A DNA stretch of 64,000 nt, taken from NCBI RefSeq assembly GCF_025854275.1, contig NZ_CP107567.1, positions 7,502,001 to 7,566,000 of the forward strand. Direction: 5' to 3'. Positions 16,864 to 27,045 of the stretch are shown in pieces; the first letter of the stretch is position 1, and every line of letters starts with the position of its first letter. Below the pieces are notes generated by a model. It was given only the letters and a program-made list of their open reading frames with translations, was not told the DNA's origin and did no database searches. Both the position numbers and the translations under genes were made by a program. The DNA is from Streptomyces peucetius. Its GTDB lineage: Bacteria > Actinomycetota > Actinomycetes > Streptomycetales > Streptomycetaceae.

Positions 16864-17568
16864 GTGACCACAGTTCTGTTCGTCGTCACCGGCGCCGACC
16901 ACTGGACGCTCGCCGACGGTACCCTGCACCCCACCGGCTACTGGGCCGAGGAACTCGCCACACCACACCGGCTGTTCCGCGAGGCCGGGTTCGACGTCAC
17001 CATCGCCACACCCGGCGGCGTGGCTCCGACCGTCGACGTCGTCAGCCTCGCCGCCGAGTCCACCGGCGGCAAGGAGCAGGCCGACGCCATCGCCGCATAC
17101 CTGGCCTCCATCCGCGCCGACCTGGAGCACCCGGTCAAGCTGGAAGAGATCGACCTCGACGTGTACGCCGCAGTCCTCTACCCCGGTGGCCACGGCCCCA
17201 TGGAGGACCTCGCCGCCGATGCCGGCTCCGGCCGCCTGCTCACCGCTGCGCTGGACTCCGGCAAGCCGCTCGCGGTGCTGTGCCACGCCCCCGCGGCCCT
17301 GCTCGCCGCCCGGCGCGAGGACGGCAGCTGGCCGTTCGCCGGCTACCGCATGACCGGCTTCACCAACGACGAGGAGACCGTGGCCGGTTTCGCCGACAAG
17401 GCCACGTGGCTGCTCCAGGACCGCCTGGTGGAACTCGGTGCCGACTTCGACGCCGCCGCCCCGTTCACCGCGCACGTCGTGGCGGACCGCAATCTGCACA
17501 CCGGCCAGAACCCCGCCTCCTCCGAGCAGCTCGCCCGGAACATCATCGAGATCCTCAACCGCGGCTGA
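16864..17568 (+). CDS. DJ-1/PfpI-superfamily protein (Hsp31-like glyoxalase type)
   Basis: The 234-residue protein carries the nucleophile elbow LAVLCHAPAALL with the catalytic Cys, preceded by the Glu-bearing region and YPGGHGPMEDL. Length and motifs fit the Hsp31/YhbO-like class, which hydrates methylglyoxal or repairs glycated molecules. The GTG at 16864 follows GAAGGAGA. The neighbours suggest reactive-aldehyde clearance. Confidence 0.85.
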   Translation: MTTVLFVVTGADHWTLADGTLHPTGYWAEELATPHRLFREAGFDVTIATPGGVAPTVDVVSLAAESTGGKEQADAIAAYLASIRADLEHPVKLEEIDLDVYAAVLYPGGHGPMEDLAADAGSGRLLTAALDSGKPLAVLCHAPAALLAARREDGSWPFAGYRMTGFTNDEETVAGFADKATWLLQDRLVELGADFDAAAPFTAHVVADRNLHTGQNPASSEQLARNIIEILNRG

Positions 17569-17654
17569 TCCCCTTGCCCGACGCCGGCGCCCGGGCCTGC
17601 CCCGTGGCGCCGGCGACAGCGCCCCCCGTCCACGTATCGACCTGTGAGGGAACC

Positions 17655-18974
17655 ATGAACAAGCCTGCGCCCGCGCAGTCCGCCGAGCTCGTTGCTCGGC
17701 TGCGCGCCACCTTCCGCACCGGCACCACCAAGTCCCTGGCCTGGCGTACCGGGCAGCTGCACCGGATGCGTGCCCTGCTCACCGAGCACGGTGAGGAGCT
17801 CGCGGCGGCGCTCCACGCCGACTTGGGGAAGAGCGCCACCGAGGCTTACCGCACAGAGATCGACTTCGTCATACGGGAGATCGACCACACCCTGGAGCAT
17901 CTCGACGGCTGGCTGCGACCCGAGAAGGCCCCCGTCCCTGTGTTCATCGGGGAGGCGAGTGCCTGGACGCAGTACGATCCCCTGGGCGTCGTGCTGGTCA
18001 TCGCCCCCTGGAACTACCCGGCGCAGCTGCTGCTGGCCCCGGTGGCCGGTGCCCTGGCCGCGGGCAATGCCGTGGTCGCCAAGCCCAGCGAACTGGCCCC
18101 GGCCACCTCCGCCGCCCTCGCCCGCCTCGTACCGCAGTACCTCGACACCGACGCGGTCGCCGTGGTCGAAGGCGGGGTCCCCGAGACCACGGCCCTGCTC
18201 GAGCAGCGCTTCGATCACATCCTCTACACCGGCAACGGCACGGTCGGGCGCATCGTGATGGCCGCGGCCGCCCGGCACCTCACTCCCGTCACCCTCGAAC
18301 TAGGGGGCAAGTCCCCGGCGTTCGTGGACCGCGGCACCGACCTGGACACCGTCGCCGCCCGGCTCGCGGCGGGGAAGTTCCTCAACGCCGGACAGACCTG
18401 CGTCGCCCCCGACTACGTCCTCACCGACCGTGAGAGCGCACGCGCCCTGGAGGGAGCGCTGGCCAAGGCCGTGGAGAAGCTGTACGGACCGGACGTGTCC
18501 GGCTCCCCGGAGTACGGCCGTATCGTCAACGAGCGCCACTTCGACCGGCTGACTGCCCTCCTCGATTCCGGCCGCCAGGTCACCGGCGGCGCGTACGACC
18601 GGGACTCCAAGTACATCGCGCCGACCGTCCTGGCCGAGGTGTCACCGGACGCGCCCGTCATGCAGGAGGAGATCTTCGGCCCGATCCTCCCGATCGTCGA
18701 GGTGGCCGGGCTCGACGAGGCCATCGACTTCATCAACGACCGTGAAAAGCCGCTGGCCCTGTACGCGTTCACCGGCTCCGTCACCACCCGGGAGCGGCTC
18801 GCCGCCGAAACCTCCTCGGGAGGCCTCGTGTTCGGCCTGCCGCTGGCGCATCTCACCATCTCCGACCTGCCGTTCGGGGGCGTCGGCGAAAGCGGCATGG
18901 GCAGCTACCACGGCCGCTACTCCCTTGAGACCTTCAGCCACCGCAAAGCCGTCCTCGCCAAGCCCCTCAGCTGA
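17655..18974 (+). CDS. Aldehyde dehydrogenase, ALDH3-like
   Basis: The 439-residue NAD(P)-dependent enzyme is short, like the ALDH3 family. Conserved parts are PWNYPAQLLLAP near residue 118, the general base Glu in ELGGKSPAFV, the nucleophile Cys in AGQTCVAPDY, and EEIFGPILPI. The end GGVGESGMGSYHG is also ALDH3-like. It would oxidise medium- or long-chain or aromatic aldehydes to acids. It is part of the MarR-linked set, 86 bp after the DJ-1 gene. Confidence 0.92.
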   Translation: MNKPAPAQSAELVARLRATFRTGTTKSLAWRTGQLHRMRALLTEHGEELAAALHADLGKSATEAYRTEIDFVIREIDHTLEHLDGWLRPEKAPVPVFIGEASAWTQYDPLGVVLVIAPWNYPAQLLLAPVAGALAAGNAVVAKPSELAPATSAALARLVPQYLDTDAVAVVEGGVPETTALLEQRFDHILYTGNGTVGRIVMAAAARHLTPVTLELGGKSPAFVDRGTDLDTVAARLAAGKFLNAGQTCVAPDYVLTDRESARALEGALAKAVEKLYGPDVSGSPEYGRIVNERHFDRLTALLDSGRQVTGGAYDRDSKYIAPTVLAEVSPDAPVMQEEIFGPILPIVEVAGLDEAIDFINDREKPLALYAFTGSVTTRERLAAETSSGGLVFGLPLAHLTISDLPFGGVGESGMGSYHGRYSLETFSHRKAVLAKPLS

Positions 18975-19021
18975 TCCCCCTTCAGCCGTGTGTGAGCACG
19001 GAGAAATGAGACATCCGCATC

Positions 19022-20071
19022 ATGAACACCCTTCCCACCACCAGCCGTGAATGGCACCTGGTCGCCCGCCCGAACGGTGTGCCCCGGCCTCAGGACTTCG
19101 CCCTGCGTGAGGCGCCTCTCGCAGCGCCCGTCTCCGGTCAGATCCTCGTACGCAACCTGCACCTGTCGGTCGACCCGTACATGCGCGGCCGGATGAACGA
19201 CGTGAAGTCCTACGTCCCGCCCTTCCGGCTGGACCAGCCGATGGACGGGGGTGCGGTCGGCGTCGTCGTCGCCGTGGGCGACGGCTCCCCCGCCGGGACT
19301 GTCGCAGTGGGTGATCACGTCCTGCATGGACTCGGCTGGCGGGAGTACGCGCTCCTCGACGCGGCGGACGCCGTGAAGGTCGACGCCGGGAACGCTCCGC
19401 TGAGCACGTACCTCGGTGTCCTCGGCATGCCCGGACTGACCGCCTATGCGGGCCTGCTGCAAGTGGCGGAGTTCCACGAGGGCGACACCGTCTTCGTCTC
19501 CGGCGCGGCCGGCGCGGTCGGCAGCCAGGTAGGGCAGATCGCCCGGCTCAAGGGCGCCAAGCGGGTCATCGGCAGTGCGGGATCGGACGAGAAGGTCCAA
19601 CTGCTCCTCGAGAAGTGCGGCTTCGACGCCGCCTTCAACTACAAGAAGGCGCCGGTCGCCGAGCAACTCGGGGCCGCGGCCCCCGACGGCATCGACGTCT
19701 ACTTCGACAACGTCGGCGGCGATCACCTCGAGGCCGCGATCGGCGCCCTCACCGTGCACGGCCGCGCAGCGCTGTGCGGCGCCATCGCCCAGTACAACGC
19801 GACGGCGCCGACCCCCGGCCCGCGCAACCTCGCGCTCGCCATCGGCAAGCGCCTCACCCTGCGCGGCCTTCTCGTCTCGGACCACAAGGACCTGCAACAG
19901 CAGTTCGTACACGAGGTCGGCGGCTGGATCCGTGACGGGCAGCTCCACTACGAGGAGACCGTGGTGGAAGGCATCGAGAACAACGTCGAGGCATTCCTCG
20001 GCATGCTCCGCGGCGACAACACCGGCAAGATGATCGTCACCCTTCCGGCACAGGCAGCAGTCGGCAACTGA
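19022..20071 (+). CDS. NADP-dependent alkenal/enone reductase (MDR family, CurA/PTGR-like)
   Basis: The 349-residue enzyme has the typical start [12 protein letters not shown], then [23 protein letters not shown] for NADPH binding and [14 protein letters not shown]. Family members reduce the C=C bond of alpha,beta-unsaturated aldehydes and ketones. It is the last intact gene of the detoxification set. Confidence 0.9.
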   Translation: MNTLPTTSREWHLVARPNGVPRPQDFALREAPLAAPVSGQILVRNLHLSVDPYMRGRMNDVKSYVPPFRLDQPMDGGAVGVVVAVGDGSPAGTVAVGDHVLHGLGWREYALLDAADAVKVDAGNAPLSTYLGVLGMPGLTAYAGLLQVAEFHEGDTVFVSGAAGAVGSQVGQIARLKGAKRVIGSAGSDEKVQLLLEKCGFDAAFNYKKAPVAEQLGAAAPDGIDVYFDNVGGDHLEAAIGALTVHGRAALCGAIAQYNATAPTPGPRNLALAIGKRLTLRGLLVSDHKDLQQQFVHEVGGWIRDGQLHYEETVVEGIENNVEAFLGMLRGDNTGKMIVTLPAQAAVGN

Positions 20072-20079
20072 CGATCGTG

Positions 20080-20283
20080 GGCGGAAGACGAGGGACGGCA
20101 GCACGGCCTCCCACGCGGGCCGGGTGTGGACCAACTGCTACCACGCCTATCCGATGCATGCCGCGTTCGGCGGCTACAGGCAGTCGGGTGCCGGGCGTGG
20201 GACGCACAAGATGATGCTGGACCACTGCCAGCAGGCGAAAGACCTGGGTGTCGTACTCCTCGAAGGAGCTCGGCTTCTTCTAG
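20080..20283 (+). pseudogene. C-terminal fragment of an aldehyde dehydrogenase
   Basis: The fragment begins [19 protein letters not shown] and continues [19 protein letters not shown], the end of an ExaC-like ALDH. A frameshift after KDLG is needed to recover the native ending [10 protein letters not shown], with the stop at 20281-20283. The upstream 450 or so codons are missing. Confidence 0.7.
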
Positions 20284-20497
20284 CGGCACGGAGCAGGGCG
20301 CCTGACCTGGGATCTGGCCCGGCAGGCGCCCTGCCACTCGCCGCGTCGCGGTGGCTGCGCGGCGCCTGAGGCTGCGGGCCGACGCTACGACGTGCGCGTC
20401 ACCACACGTGGGTGAACCATTGAAAGAGGTCGTGCGTGCAGCAGTCGCATGCGGGGGAAGTCAAGGTCCTGGGCTTCGACTTCTAGAGGTGGCGAGC

Positions 20498-22186
20498 GTG
20501 GACGTCTTCGATGCCGTCGTCGTCGGGTCGGGTTTCGGCGGGTCCGTGACCGCATTTCGCCTGGCCGAGGCCGACCTGCGCGTATGCCTTCTGGAAAGAG
20601 GAAAGCGATTCCCGCCCGGGTCTTTTCCACGTAGTCCCCACGACACGGCCAAGAACTTCTGGGATCCGGATTCCCACCTGTACGGGATGTACGACATGTG
20701 GAGCTTCTCGAAGCTCGACGCCCTTGTGTCGAGCGGGCTGGGCGGAGGCTCGTTGATCTATGCGAATGTACTGATTCGCAAGCCGGAAAGCTGGTTCGTG
20801 CACGAGTCGTTCGACGGCGGCTACGAGAACTGGCCCGTCACACGTGAGGATCTCGATCCTCACTACGATCGCGTGGAGACCATGCTGGGTGCACAGCGGT
20901 ACCCGTTCGATGTGAAGCCTTACCAGGAAACACCCAAGACCGTCGCCATGCAGCAGGCGGCCTCGCGGCTGGGTCTTCCGTGGGAGCTTCCGCTGCTGGC
21001 CGTCTCCTTCGGAGACCCCCCGGTGCCCGGCGTTCCCATCGAGGGCGGTGAACACAATCTGCACCACAGTCCACGCTATACGTGCAGACTTACCGGTGAA
21101 TGCGACCTGGGTTGTAACTTCGGCAGCAAGAACAGCCTGGATTTCACCTACCTCAGCGCCGCAGACCGGCTCGGGGTGGATATCAGGCCCCTCTGTGAGG
21201 TCCGCTCGTTCGAACCGATCCGACAGGGGTTCCTGGTCTCGTACATCGAGCACGGCGCCGCCGGGGGCGGAGATCCGCTCGCTCCTCCCGTGCGGCGCAC
21301 TGTCAGGACCAGACGGCTGATTCTCTCTGCCGGTACGCTCGGCACGGCCTATTTGCTGCTCAGGAACCGCAGCGCCTTTCCTGCACTCAGCCCGGCGGTG
21401 GGTACTCATTTCTCCGGAAACGGGGACTTTCTCGGGCTGGTGTTCACAGCACGGGAGAGGCGTCAGGACCGGAACGGGGAGACTGTGCCGCGCATGCTGG
21501 AGCCGAGTTTCGGCCCGGTCATCACGAGTGCGATGCTCATGGATCGCAAGGCGAACGGTGAGACCGGCCGGGGTTTCTACATCGAGGATGCCGGTTACCC
21601 GGAATTCCTCAACTGGCTCGTCGAGCACAATGTGCTCACCATGTCCCACAGGGTCGGGCGGTTCCTGCTGCGGCGAGCGTGGTCGCAGCTGACCAGAACC
21701 GCCCGAAGCCGTGTGGGGCGACAGCTCGGTGACGCCATGGGCAAGGGGCTGTTCACTGCGACTTCCCTACCGTTGCTCGGCATGGGCAGGGATGTCCCCA
21801 ACGGGCGGATGTTCCTCCGGGACGGACATCTGGACCTCGACTGGCATCTCGCCGCCTCCGATCAATACTTCGACCAGATGAACGAGACCATGGAGCGCGT
21901 GTCACACAGCCTGGGCGGACGCTACGCCTCGAATCCCCTGTGGTGGCTCAACCGCCTCATCACGGTGCATCCCGTGGGCGGCGCGCCGATGGGACGCAAT
22001 GTGCAGGAAGGCGTGGTGGACTCCTTCGGGCGCGTGTACGGCTGTCCGGGGTTGTCGATCGCCGACGGCTCGGTGATGCCCGGTCCTGTGGGCCCGAATC
22101 CTTCGCTCACCATCGCGGCGCTGGCCGACCGGTCGGCAGACCGCATCATCGAGGATCACCGGAAGAACCCTACGAGGCCCTCATGA
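20498..22186 (+). CDS. GMC-family flavin oxidoreductase, cholesterol oxidase-like
   Basis: The 562-residue FAD enzyme has the dinucleotide motif VVGSGFGGS at residues 6-14 and the GMC pattern SSGLGGGSLIYANV. Near the C terminus it has HPVGGAPMG, with the probable catalytic His, and GPVGPNPSLTIAALADR. No Tat signal is visible, so a cytoplasmic or membrane-peripheral role is likely. Cholesterol oxidase homologues without sterol activity are common, and the substrate is unknown. The GTG at 20498 is chosen for proximity to the FAD motif. Its stop codon overlaps the next start (ATGA). Confidence 0.85.
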   Translation: MDVFDAVVVGSGFGGSVTAFRLAEADLRVCLLERGKRFPPGSFPRSPHDTAKNFWDPDSHLYGMYDMWSFSKLDALVSSGLGGGSLIYANVLIRKPESWFVHESFDGGYENWPVTREDLDPHYDRVETMLGAQRYPFDVKPYQETPKTVAMQQAASRLGLPWELPLLAVSFGDPPVPGVPIEGGEHNLHHSPRYTCRLTGECDLGCNFGSKNSLDFTYLSAADRLGVDIRPLCEVRSFEPIRQGFLVSYIEHGAAGGGDPLAPPVRRTVRTRRLILSAGTLGTAYLLLRNRSAFPALSPAVGTHFSGNGDFLGLVFTARERRQDRNGETVPRMLEPSFGPVITSAMLMDRKANGETGRGFYIEDAGYPEFLNWLVEHNVLTMSHRVGRFLLRRAWSQLTRTARSRVGRQLGDAMGKGLFTATSLPLLGMGRDVPNGRMFLRDGHLDLDWHLAASDQYFDQMNETMERVSHSLGGRYASNPLWWLNRLITVHPVGGAPMGRNVQEGVVDSFGRVYGCPGLSIADGSVMPGPVGPNPSLTIAALADRSADRIIEDHRKNPTRPS

Positions 22187-23730
22187 CGACCGGACAGGCC
22201 ACCGAGCCCCGCAGCGGATCTCCGCGCAGATCTCTCATCCTCGCCGGCGGCGGGCTGAAGGTGGCTTTCCAGGCGGGGGTCCTCCAGGTCCTGCTCGACG
22301 AGGCCGAGCTGGAATTCGACCATGTCGACGGCGCCAGCGGAGGTGTGTTCAACCTCGCGATGTACTGCCAGGGGAAGTCCGGGCATGAGATTGCGGACAA
22401 TTGGCGCAGTCTCTCTCCTTTGAAGGGCGTCACCCCGAACTGGCGTGAGTGGCCGAAGGGGCCGTACGCCCGTTCCCTGTTCACGCTGGACGGCTATCGG
22501 CGTCGCGTCTTCCCGGACTGGGGGCTGGATTGGGAGAGAATCCGGGCCACCGATCGGGAAGCCACCTTCAACCTCTACAACTTCAGCGCCAATGAACTGG
22601 AGACAGTGACCGCCGACCGCATGGACGAGGATCGCTTCTGTGCCGGGGTGTCGCTGCCCATGTGGTTCCCTCCAGTCGTCATCGACGGGCAGACCTACAT
22701 CGACCCGGTCTATCTGACCGATGGGAACGTCGAGGAGGCGATTCGGCGAGGCTGCGACGAACTGTGGATCATCTGGACGGTCAGCCGCCGGCACCGCTGG
22801 CGGGACGGCTTCGTCGCCAACTACTTCCACATCATCGAAACCGCGGCCAACGGCCAGTTGCAGCATTGGCTGCGTCGGATCGAGGTCAGCAACGCGGCCA
22901 TCCGCAACGGAGATAACGGAGAGTTCGGACGCCTGATCGAGGTCAGGCTGCTGAGCGCCGAGGTTCCACTGAACTACCTGATCAACTTCAGTAGAGACCG
23001 ATTTACCCAGGCCGTGGAACTCGGAGTCCGTCGTGCTCGCCAGTGGTGCACGGCCCAGGGGATTCCCTGGCAGCCCAGCGCCCCTCCGGACCGCCCCGCC
23101 GACCCGACCCGCATTCGATTCACCGAACACATGGTCGGCCGCGTCACCTTTGGTGAGAACGACTACCGGAAGGGGGCCTTGTCGGAGGGTGGAGCAGCCG
23201 CTGACATGGCCTTGCACCTGACCATCGACATTCAGGGTGTGGACCGTTTCATCGTCAGTCCGGAGCATGAAGCCTCACTGCAGGGAGAGATCGTCTGCCA
23301 GAAGCTGGGCGGACGCCTTCCGGTCGAGCGAGGAACCTTCCAGATGTTCGTGGAACACTCCGATCCGGAACACCTTCGGATGTGTTATCGCTTGTTCTTC
23401 ACCGACCGAGCCGGTCACCGGCTCACGCTCAGTGGGTACAAGGACGTCAATGAGGATTCTCGTCGGGGGATCTGGAAGGACACGTCCGTCCTCTACACGC
23501 GCATTGTTCGTGGCCATGTCGACGCCGACGAAGAGTCCGGAGCAGAGTTGGTGGCCTCGGGAGCTGTGCGCATCCGCCCAACCGACTTCCTGAAGCAACT
23601 GACCACCTTCCGGGTCGAAGCGGAATCGCTCCCCGGCAAGGCGACAACGCTGGGGCGCTTCGGGCAGTTCTTCTTCGGCAAACTGTGGGATGTGTACGCG
23701 CAGGACTTCTTGCCCTGGTCACCGCTGTGA
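22183..23730 (+). CDS. Patatin-like phospholipase with a C-terminal GMC-associated beta domain
   Basis: Residues 18-330 are a patatin domain: AGGGLKVAFQAG oxyanion loop, nucleophile Ser52 in GASGG, and catalytic Asp180 in YLTDGN. The C-terminal part (about 345-500), with HLTIDIQGVDRFI, FTDRAGHRLTLSGYK and SVLYTRIVRGH, resembles a beta-rich domain I recall at the end of some bacterial GMC oxidoreductases, here fused to a lipase instead. It overlaps the GMC gene by 4 bp, so the two are translationally coupled. It probably cleaves a lipid or ester connected with the GMC substrate. Confidence 0.82.
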   Translation: MTTGQATEPRSGSPRRSLILAGGGLKVAFQAGVLQVLLDEAELEFDHVDGASGGVFNLAMYCQGKSGHEIADNWRSLSPLKGVTPNWREWPKGPYARSLFTLDGYRRRVFPDWGLDWERIRATDREATFNLYNFSANELETVTADRMDEDRFCAGVSLPMWFPPVVIDGQTYIDPVYLTDGNVEEAIRRGCDELWIIWTVSRRHRWRDGFVANYFHIIETAANGQLQHWLRRIEVSNAAIRNGDNGEFGRLIEVRLLSAEVPLNYLINFSRDRFTQAVELGVRRARQWCTAQGIPWQPSAPPDRPADPTRIRFTEHMVGRVTFGENDYRKGALSEGGAAADMALHLTIDIQGVDRFIVSPEHEASLQGEIVCQKLGGRLPVERGTFQMFVEHSDPEHLRMCYRLFFTDRAGHRLTLSGYKDVNEDSRRGIWKDTSVLYTRIVRGHVDADEESGAELVASGAVRIRPTDFLKQLTTFRVEAESLPGKATTLGRFGQFFFGKLWDVYAQDFLPWSPL

Positions 23731-23810
23731 CCGATGGCCGTGCTGCCACGTGACGCCGAACGGCGACGACACGTCCCGTGTGAGGGATCCGGGCCAACGG
23801 AGGAGCCATC

Positions 23811-25655
23811 GTGGACGTCCATGAGTTGCGCAAACACGCGGCGGCGCTACGGTTCACCCCGCAGGAGCCGGTGCGCTGGCTGGCACCGAAGGAACTGGCT
23901 CGTACGGCGGTCAAAGTCGGGCTGGCCGCCGTGTTCGCCGACTACGCGGACAAGCGCGAGATACAAGGCGCGCTGCAGGCCGAACTCCTGCGGGCACCCT
24001 TGGCGAATCCCGGCGCCGAGGAGATCTGGATCGACTTCGTCGCCGACCTCGGCGACGGCTTCGAGGCGACATACTCGGTGGCATCCGCACTGGCAGCGGC
24101 CCGACTCGCCGTCGCCGGGCGTGTCTTGCTCCCTCGTGGCTCGCTGCTCGTCCTCGGCGGGGACCAGGTGTACCCGGTGGCGTCCACGACAGCGTACGAG
24201 GACAGGATGAAGGGGCCCTACCGCGCCGCGCTCCCCTCGGCACCGGACCAGCCGCTCATGCTGGTGCTGCCGGGCAACCACGACTGGTACGACGGTCTCA
24301 CCGCGTTCCTGCGGATGTTCGCCCAAGGAAGGCCCATCGGCGGCTGGCAGACCCGACAGACCCGGAGCTACTTCGCCGTGCAGCTGCCCCAGCGCTGGTG
24401 GCTCGTCGGGCTGGACAGCCAACTCGGCTCCTACTTCGACGATCCGCAGCGGCGCTATTTCGAGTCCTACCTCTCGCCGCGACTGCTGCCGGGCGACAGC
24501 GTGATCGTCTGCTCCGCCGCGCCCACATGGGTGAAGAGCAACGACGAGCCCAACGCCTTCAACTCCCTGCACTGGTTCGACCGAAACATCATTCGGACCC
24601 GGTTCAACCGGGCGACCGGGATACGTGAGGACACGGGCGCGTCCATTCGACTGTGGCTGACCGGCGACAAGCACCACTACGCCCGCTACGCGGAACGGTT
24701 GCCCGATGACGGGCCCGGATCCGACGACGCCCTTCCTCCTGACCCCCGGCGGCGCCAGATGGTGACGTGCGGCCTGGGCGGCGCGTTCCTGGCATCCACA
24801 CACAGGCTCCCGAACGCTCTGCCGCTGCCGCCGGCCACCTCGCGAATGCGGGAGAAGGACGACCCGCCGCCGGTATTCGCCCTCACACAACACACGTACC
24901 CCGATGCGGAGGAGTCCCGCTCGCTCGCTCGTGCGATCGCCAAGCCCTGGTCGCGGTACTGGCTTCCGCGGCGCAACCCCGGGTTCGCCGTACTGGCCGG
25001 GGCCCTGCAGCTGGTACTCGTCCTGATGACGAGCGGCGCGTTTGCGCTGGCCGAAGGCAGACTCAATCCCGTCGACGCCCTGCGTAGGGCGGGCACCGAC
25101 GACCTGCTCGGCCTGCTCTGCACGAGTGTCGCCCTCTTCGCTCTGCCCTTCGTGTTCGGCTGGGGGAACGGGCTGCTGCGCGGACGGCGGCCCAGGGCAC
25201 CGTCCGGTGCGATCGTCGCCGTGCTGTTTCAGTCGGCGGTCACCGTCGCGGCACTGTCCGTCGCTGTCGCCGTGGCCCGGTCGGTACCACCCTCATGGAA
25301 CGGGTTCTGGCTCCTGGCGATACTTCTGGTCGTCGCTGCTGTGATGGGCGCGTTCCTCGGCTCCCAGCTCTTCGCCCTGTGGGTGCTTTGGACGGACAGG
25401 GGCCTGGTTGCCGAGTGGCAGATGTCCGGGCAGTCCATTGACGACCGCAAGGGATTCGTGCGGATGCACATCGCACTGGACGGCACACTCACCCTCTACC
25501 CGCTGGCACTCGACGGCACCTGCCGGGACTGGCTCCTCGAGGAGGTTGCGGACACCCCGGCCGCGTGGCTGCGGCCGGTGCCCGAGACGCTGCCGACTGT
25601 GCGGTTCATCGAAGAGCCCGTTGTGATCATGCGGACGGAGGTGCCCGGTGCCTGA
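23811..25655 (+). CDS. Metallophosphoesterase with C-terminal membrane helices
   Basis: The 614-residue protein has calcineurin-like motifs in order: DLGDG at 79-83, GGDQVY at 116-121, GNHDWY at 155-160 and TGDKHHYARY near 280. Four hydrophobic segments follow from about residue 400 (LQLVLVLMTSGAFAL and three more), so the catalytic domain is membrane-tethered. The GTG start at 23811 follows GGAGG. It lies 80 bp behind the patatin gene in the same direction. Substrate is unknown; a lipid or head-group phosphate is possible. Confidence 0.82.
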   Translation: MDVHELRKHAAALRFTPQEPVRWLAPKELARTAVKVGLAAVFADYADKREIQGALQAELLRAPLANPGAEEIWIDFVADLGDGFEATYSVASALAAARLAVAGRVLLPRGSLLVLGGDQVYPVASTTAYEDRMKGPYRAALPSAPDQPLMLVLPGNHDWYDGLTAFLRMFAQGRPIGGWQTRQTRSYFAVQLPQRWWLVGLDSQLGSYFDDPQRRYFESYLSPRLLPGDSVIVCSAAPTWVKSNDEPNAFNSLHWFDRNIIRTRFNRATGIREDTGASIRLWLTGDKHHYARYAERLPDDGPGSDDALPPDPRRRQMVTCGLGGAFLASTHRLPNALPLPPATSRMREKDDPPPVFALTQHTYPDAEESRSLARAIAKPWSRYWLPRRNPGFAVLAGALQLVLVLMTSGAFALAEGRLNPVDALRRAGTDDLLGLLCTSVALFALPFVFGWGNGLLRGRRPRAPSGAIVAVLFQSAVTVAALSVAVAVARSVPPSWNGFWLLAILLVVAAVMGAFLGSQLFALWVLWTDRGLVAEWQMSGQSIDDRKGFVRMHIALDGTLTLYPLALDGTCRDWLLEEVADTPAAWLRPVPETLPTVRFIEEPVVIMRTEVPGA

Positions 25656-26073
25656 TTCAAGACTCCGCCAAGGGCGTTGCGGCGCGCGCCCCTCCCCGGC
25701 AACCGACGTTTCTCGGCGTCGAGGTGCTCCTGCACGGCAGTGGGCAAGGTGGTGTGCGCGCATCCACCTGTCGCGCCCAGTGCCCTCACCAGGCACCCGG
25801 CACGCCAGAAGCATGCTGACACTGCCCTCAAGACTGCCGTTCACCGCGTGCGCCCGGGGCACGACTCCGTGCGCACCAGCACCAACACCACCCGGGCGGT
25901 CACCAATCATGACGGGACGACCGTCTCGCCGTGCTCGCACGCTCAGGTCATCAGCGCGCTCGGCGGTCGACCGCAATACCCAGTGCGGCGCCCGGCCCCG
26001 CCGGACCGCGCCGGGGACGAATCGCCCAACGCTGCCGGCCACGCCAGGCCAGGCGACTCCCGCGAAAGGACGC
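25656..26073. other. Stretch without recognisable gene
   Basis: All long frames here have Arg/Pro/Ser-rich composition typical of out-of-frame high-GC DNA. I see no motif, repeat or hairpin worth naming. Confidence 0.4.
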
Positions 26074-26780
26074 TGCCTGGCCGAACGCTGGTTCCGTCAG
26101 GTCGCGGAAGACGGCGAGGACGTCGTCGCGCAGCTCGACCAGATCGCCGCGATCCGCGAGGGCGGCACGATCGCCCCCGGCAAGGACCTCCGCCGGCTGC
26201 CCGAGCTCCGCGAGCGCGCGGAGGCCGGCGACGTCCATGCCGCGTACGCGTACGGGAAGATCCTCGGCGACTGGGCTGGCGCGGGCGACCGCCACCTGGT
26301 CCGGTGGATCGAACCCGCCGCGCCGGCCGGCGACCCGGAGGCCGCGTACGACTCGCGGAGCTCTACGGGTCGCTGCGCAGGCGCACGTTCCGCGACCACT
26401 GGTACCGGAGGGCGGCCGAGGCGCGGCACCACGACGCGTGCAACCAGATGGGCTGGCTATCCGAATACCACCGGTACTGCCAGGAGGCCGAGCGCTGGTA
26501 TGTGCGCGCGGCCGACGACGGGTCACCGCTGAACACCATGCTCCGCGGGCAAACGGAAGGCTCAGCGCGGCGCGTACGCCGAGGCGGAGCCGTTTCTGCG
26601 CCTGGCCCGGGAGCAGGGCGGCGACACTGCGTACGGACCGCCGGGTACTACGGACTCGTCCTGCACCGGCTGGGCCGACTCGCGGAGGCCGTCGAGCCGC
26701 TGCGGGCGGCCACCGCAAGATGGGACGACGACGTGCGCGCCCGTTACAGCCGGGACGACCTGGTCGTGCTGGCCCGGACG
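26074..26780 (+). pseudogene. Sel1/TPR-type repeat protein, multiply frameshifted
   Basis: Protein-like pieces occur in successive frames: AERWFRQVAEDGEDVVAQL with GDVHAAYAYGKILGDWAG, then LAELYGSL with WYRRAAEARHHDACNQMG, then AYAEAEPFLRLAREQGG, then YYGLVLHRLGRLAEAVEPL. Each looks like an alpha-helical Sel1 or TPR repeat. Frame changes fall near 26350, 26550 and 26635. No single frame is open across the region, so the gene is dead unless the sequence has errors. Confidence 0.6.
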
Positions 26781-27045
26781 GCGTGTTTCAGCTTGGCGCG
26801 GCTGCCTTCGACGTCCTTGGGCAGCAGTTCGTGACTGAGGGCTTCACAGACGTCCTTGGGCCGCAGCGGCCCGGTCGCCTGGTTGAGGACGGCGAGAATG
26901 CAGGGGTAGTGCGGGTGCTCGGGCAGGTCCATGGGACGGCCGGGAGTCGGTCGGCGAGGCCGGTGACGGTCTTGCGGGTAGTCGCGAGGTGCTCCTTGCC
27001 GAGACCTTTCTGATCCGCGACCTTCTCCCACTCACCGGGACCTGG
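26750..27045 (-). pseudogene. Winged-helix-like hypothetical fragment
   Basis: Two frames joined give GEWEKVADQKGLGKEHLAT, then HPHYPCILAVLNQATGPL and KDVCEALSHELLPKDVEGSRAKLKH. The last part resembles a winged-helix segment found in orphan Streptomyces proteins. A frameshift near 26935 breaks it. No function can be given. Confidence 0.45.

Noticed and set aside
16803..17654. N-terminal extension of the aldehyde dehydrogenase frame
   Set aside because: It overlaps the DJ-1-like gene in another frame and the ALDH has a clear start at 17655.
20351..20497. Upstream extension of the GMC oxidoreductase
   Set aside because: The sequence before 20498 is Arg/Ala-rich without family similarity, and the FAD motif normally lies close to the start.
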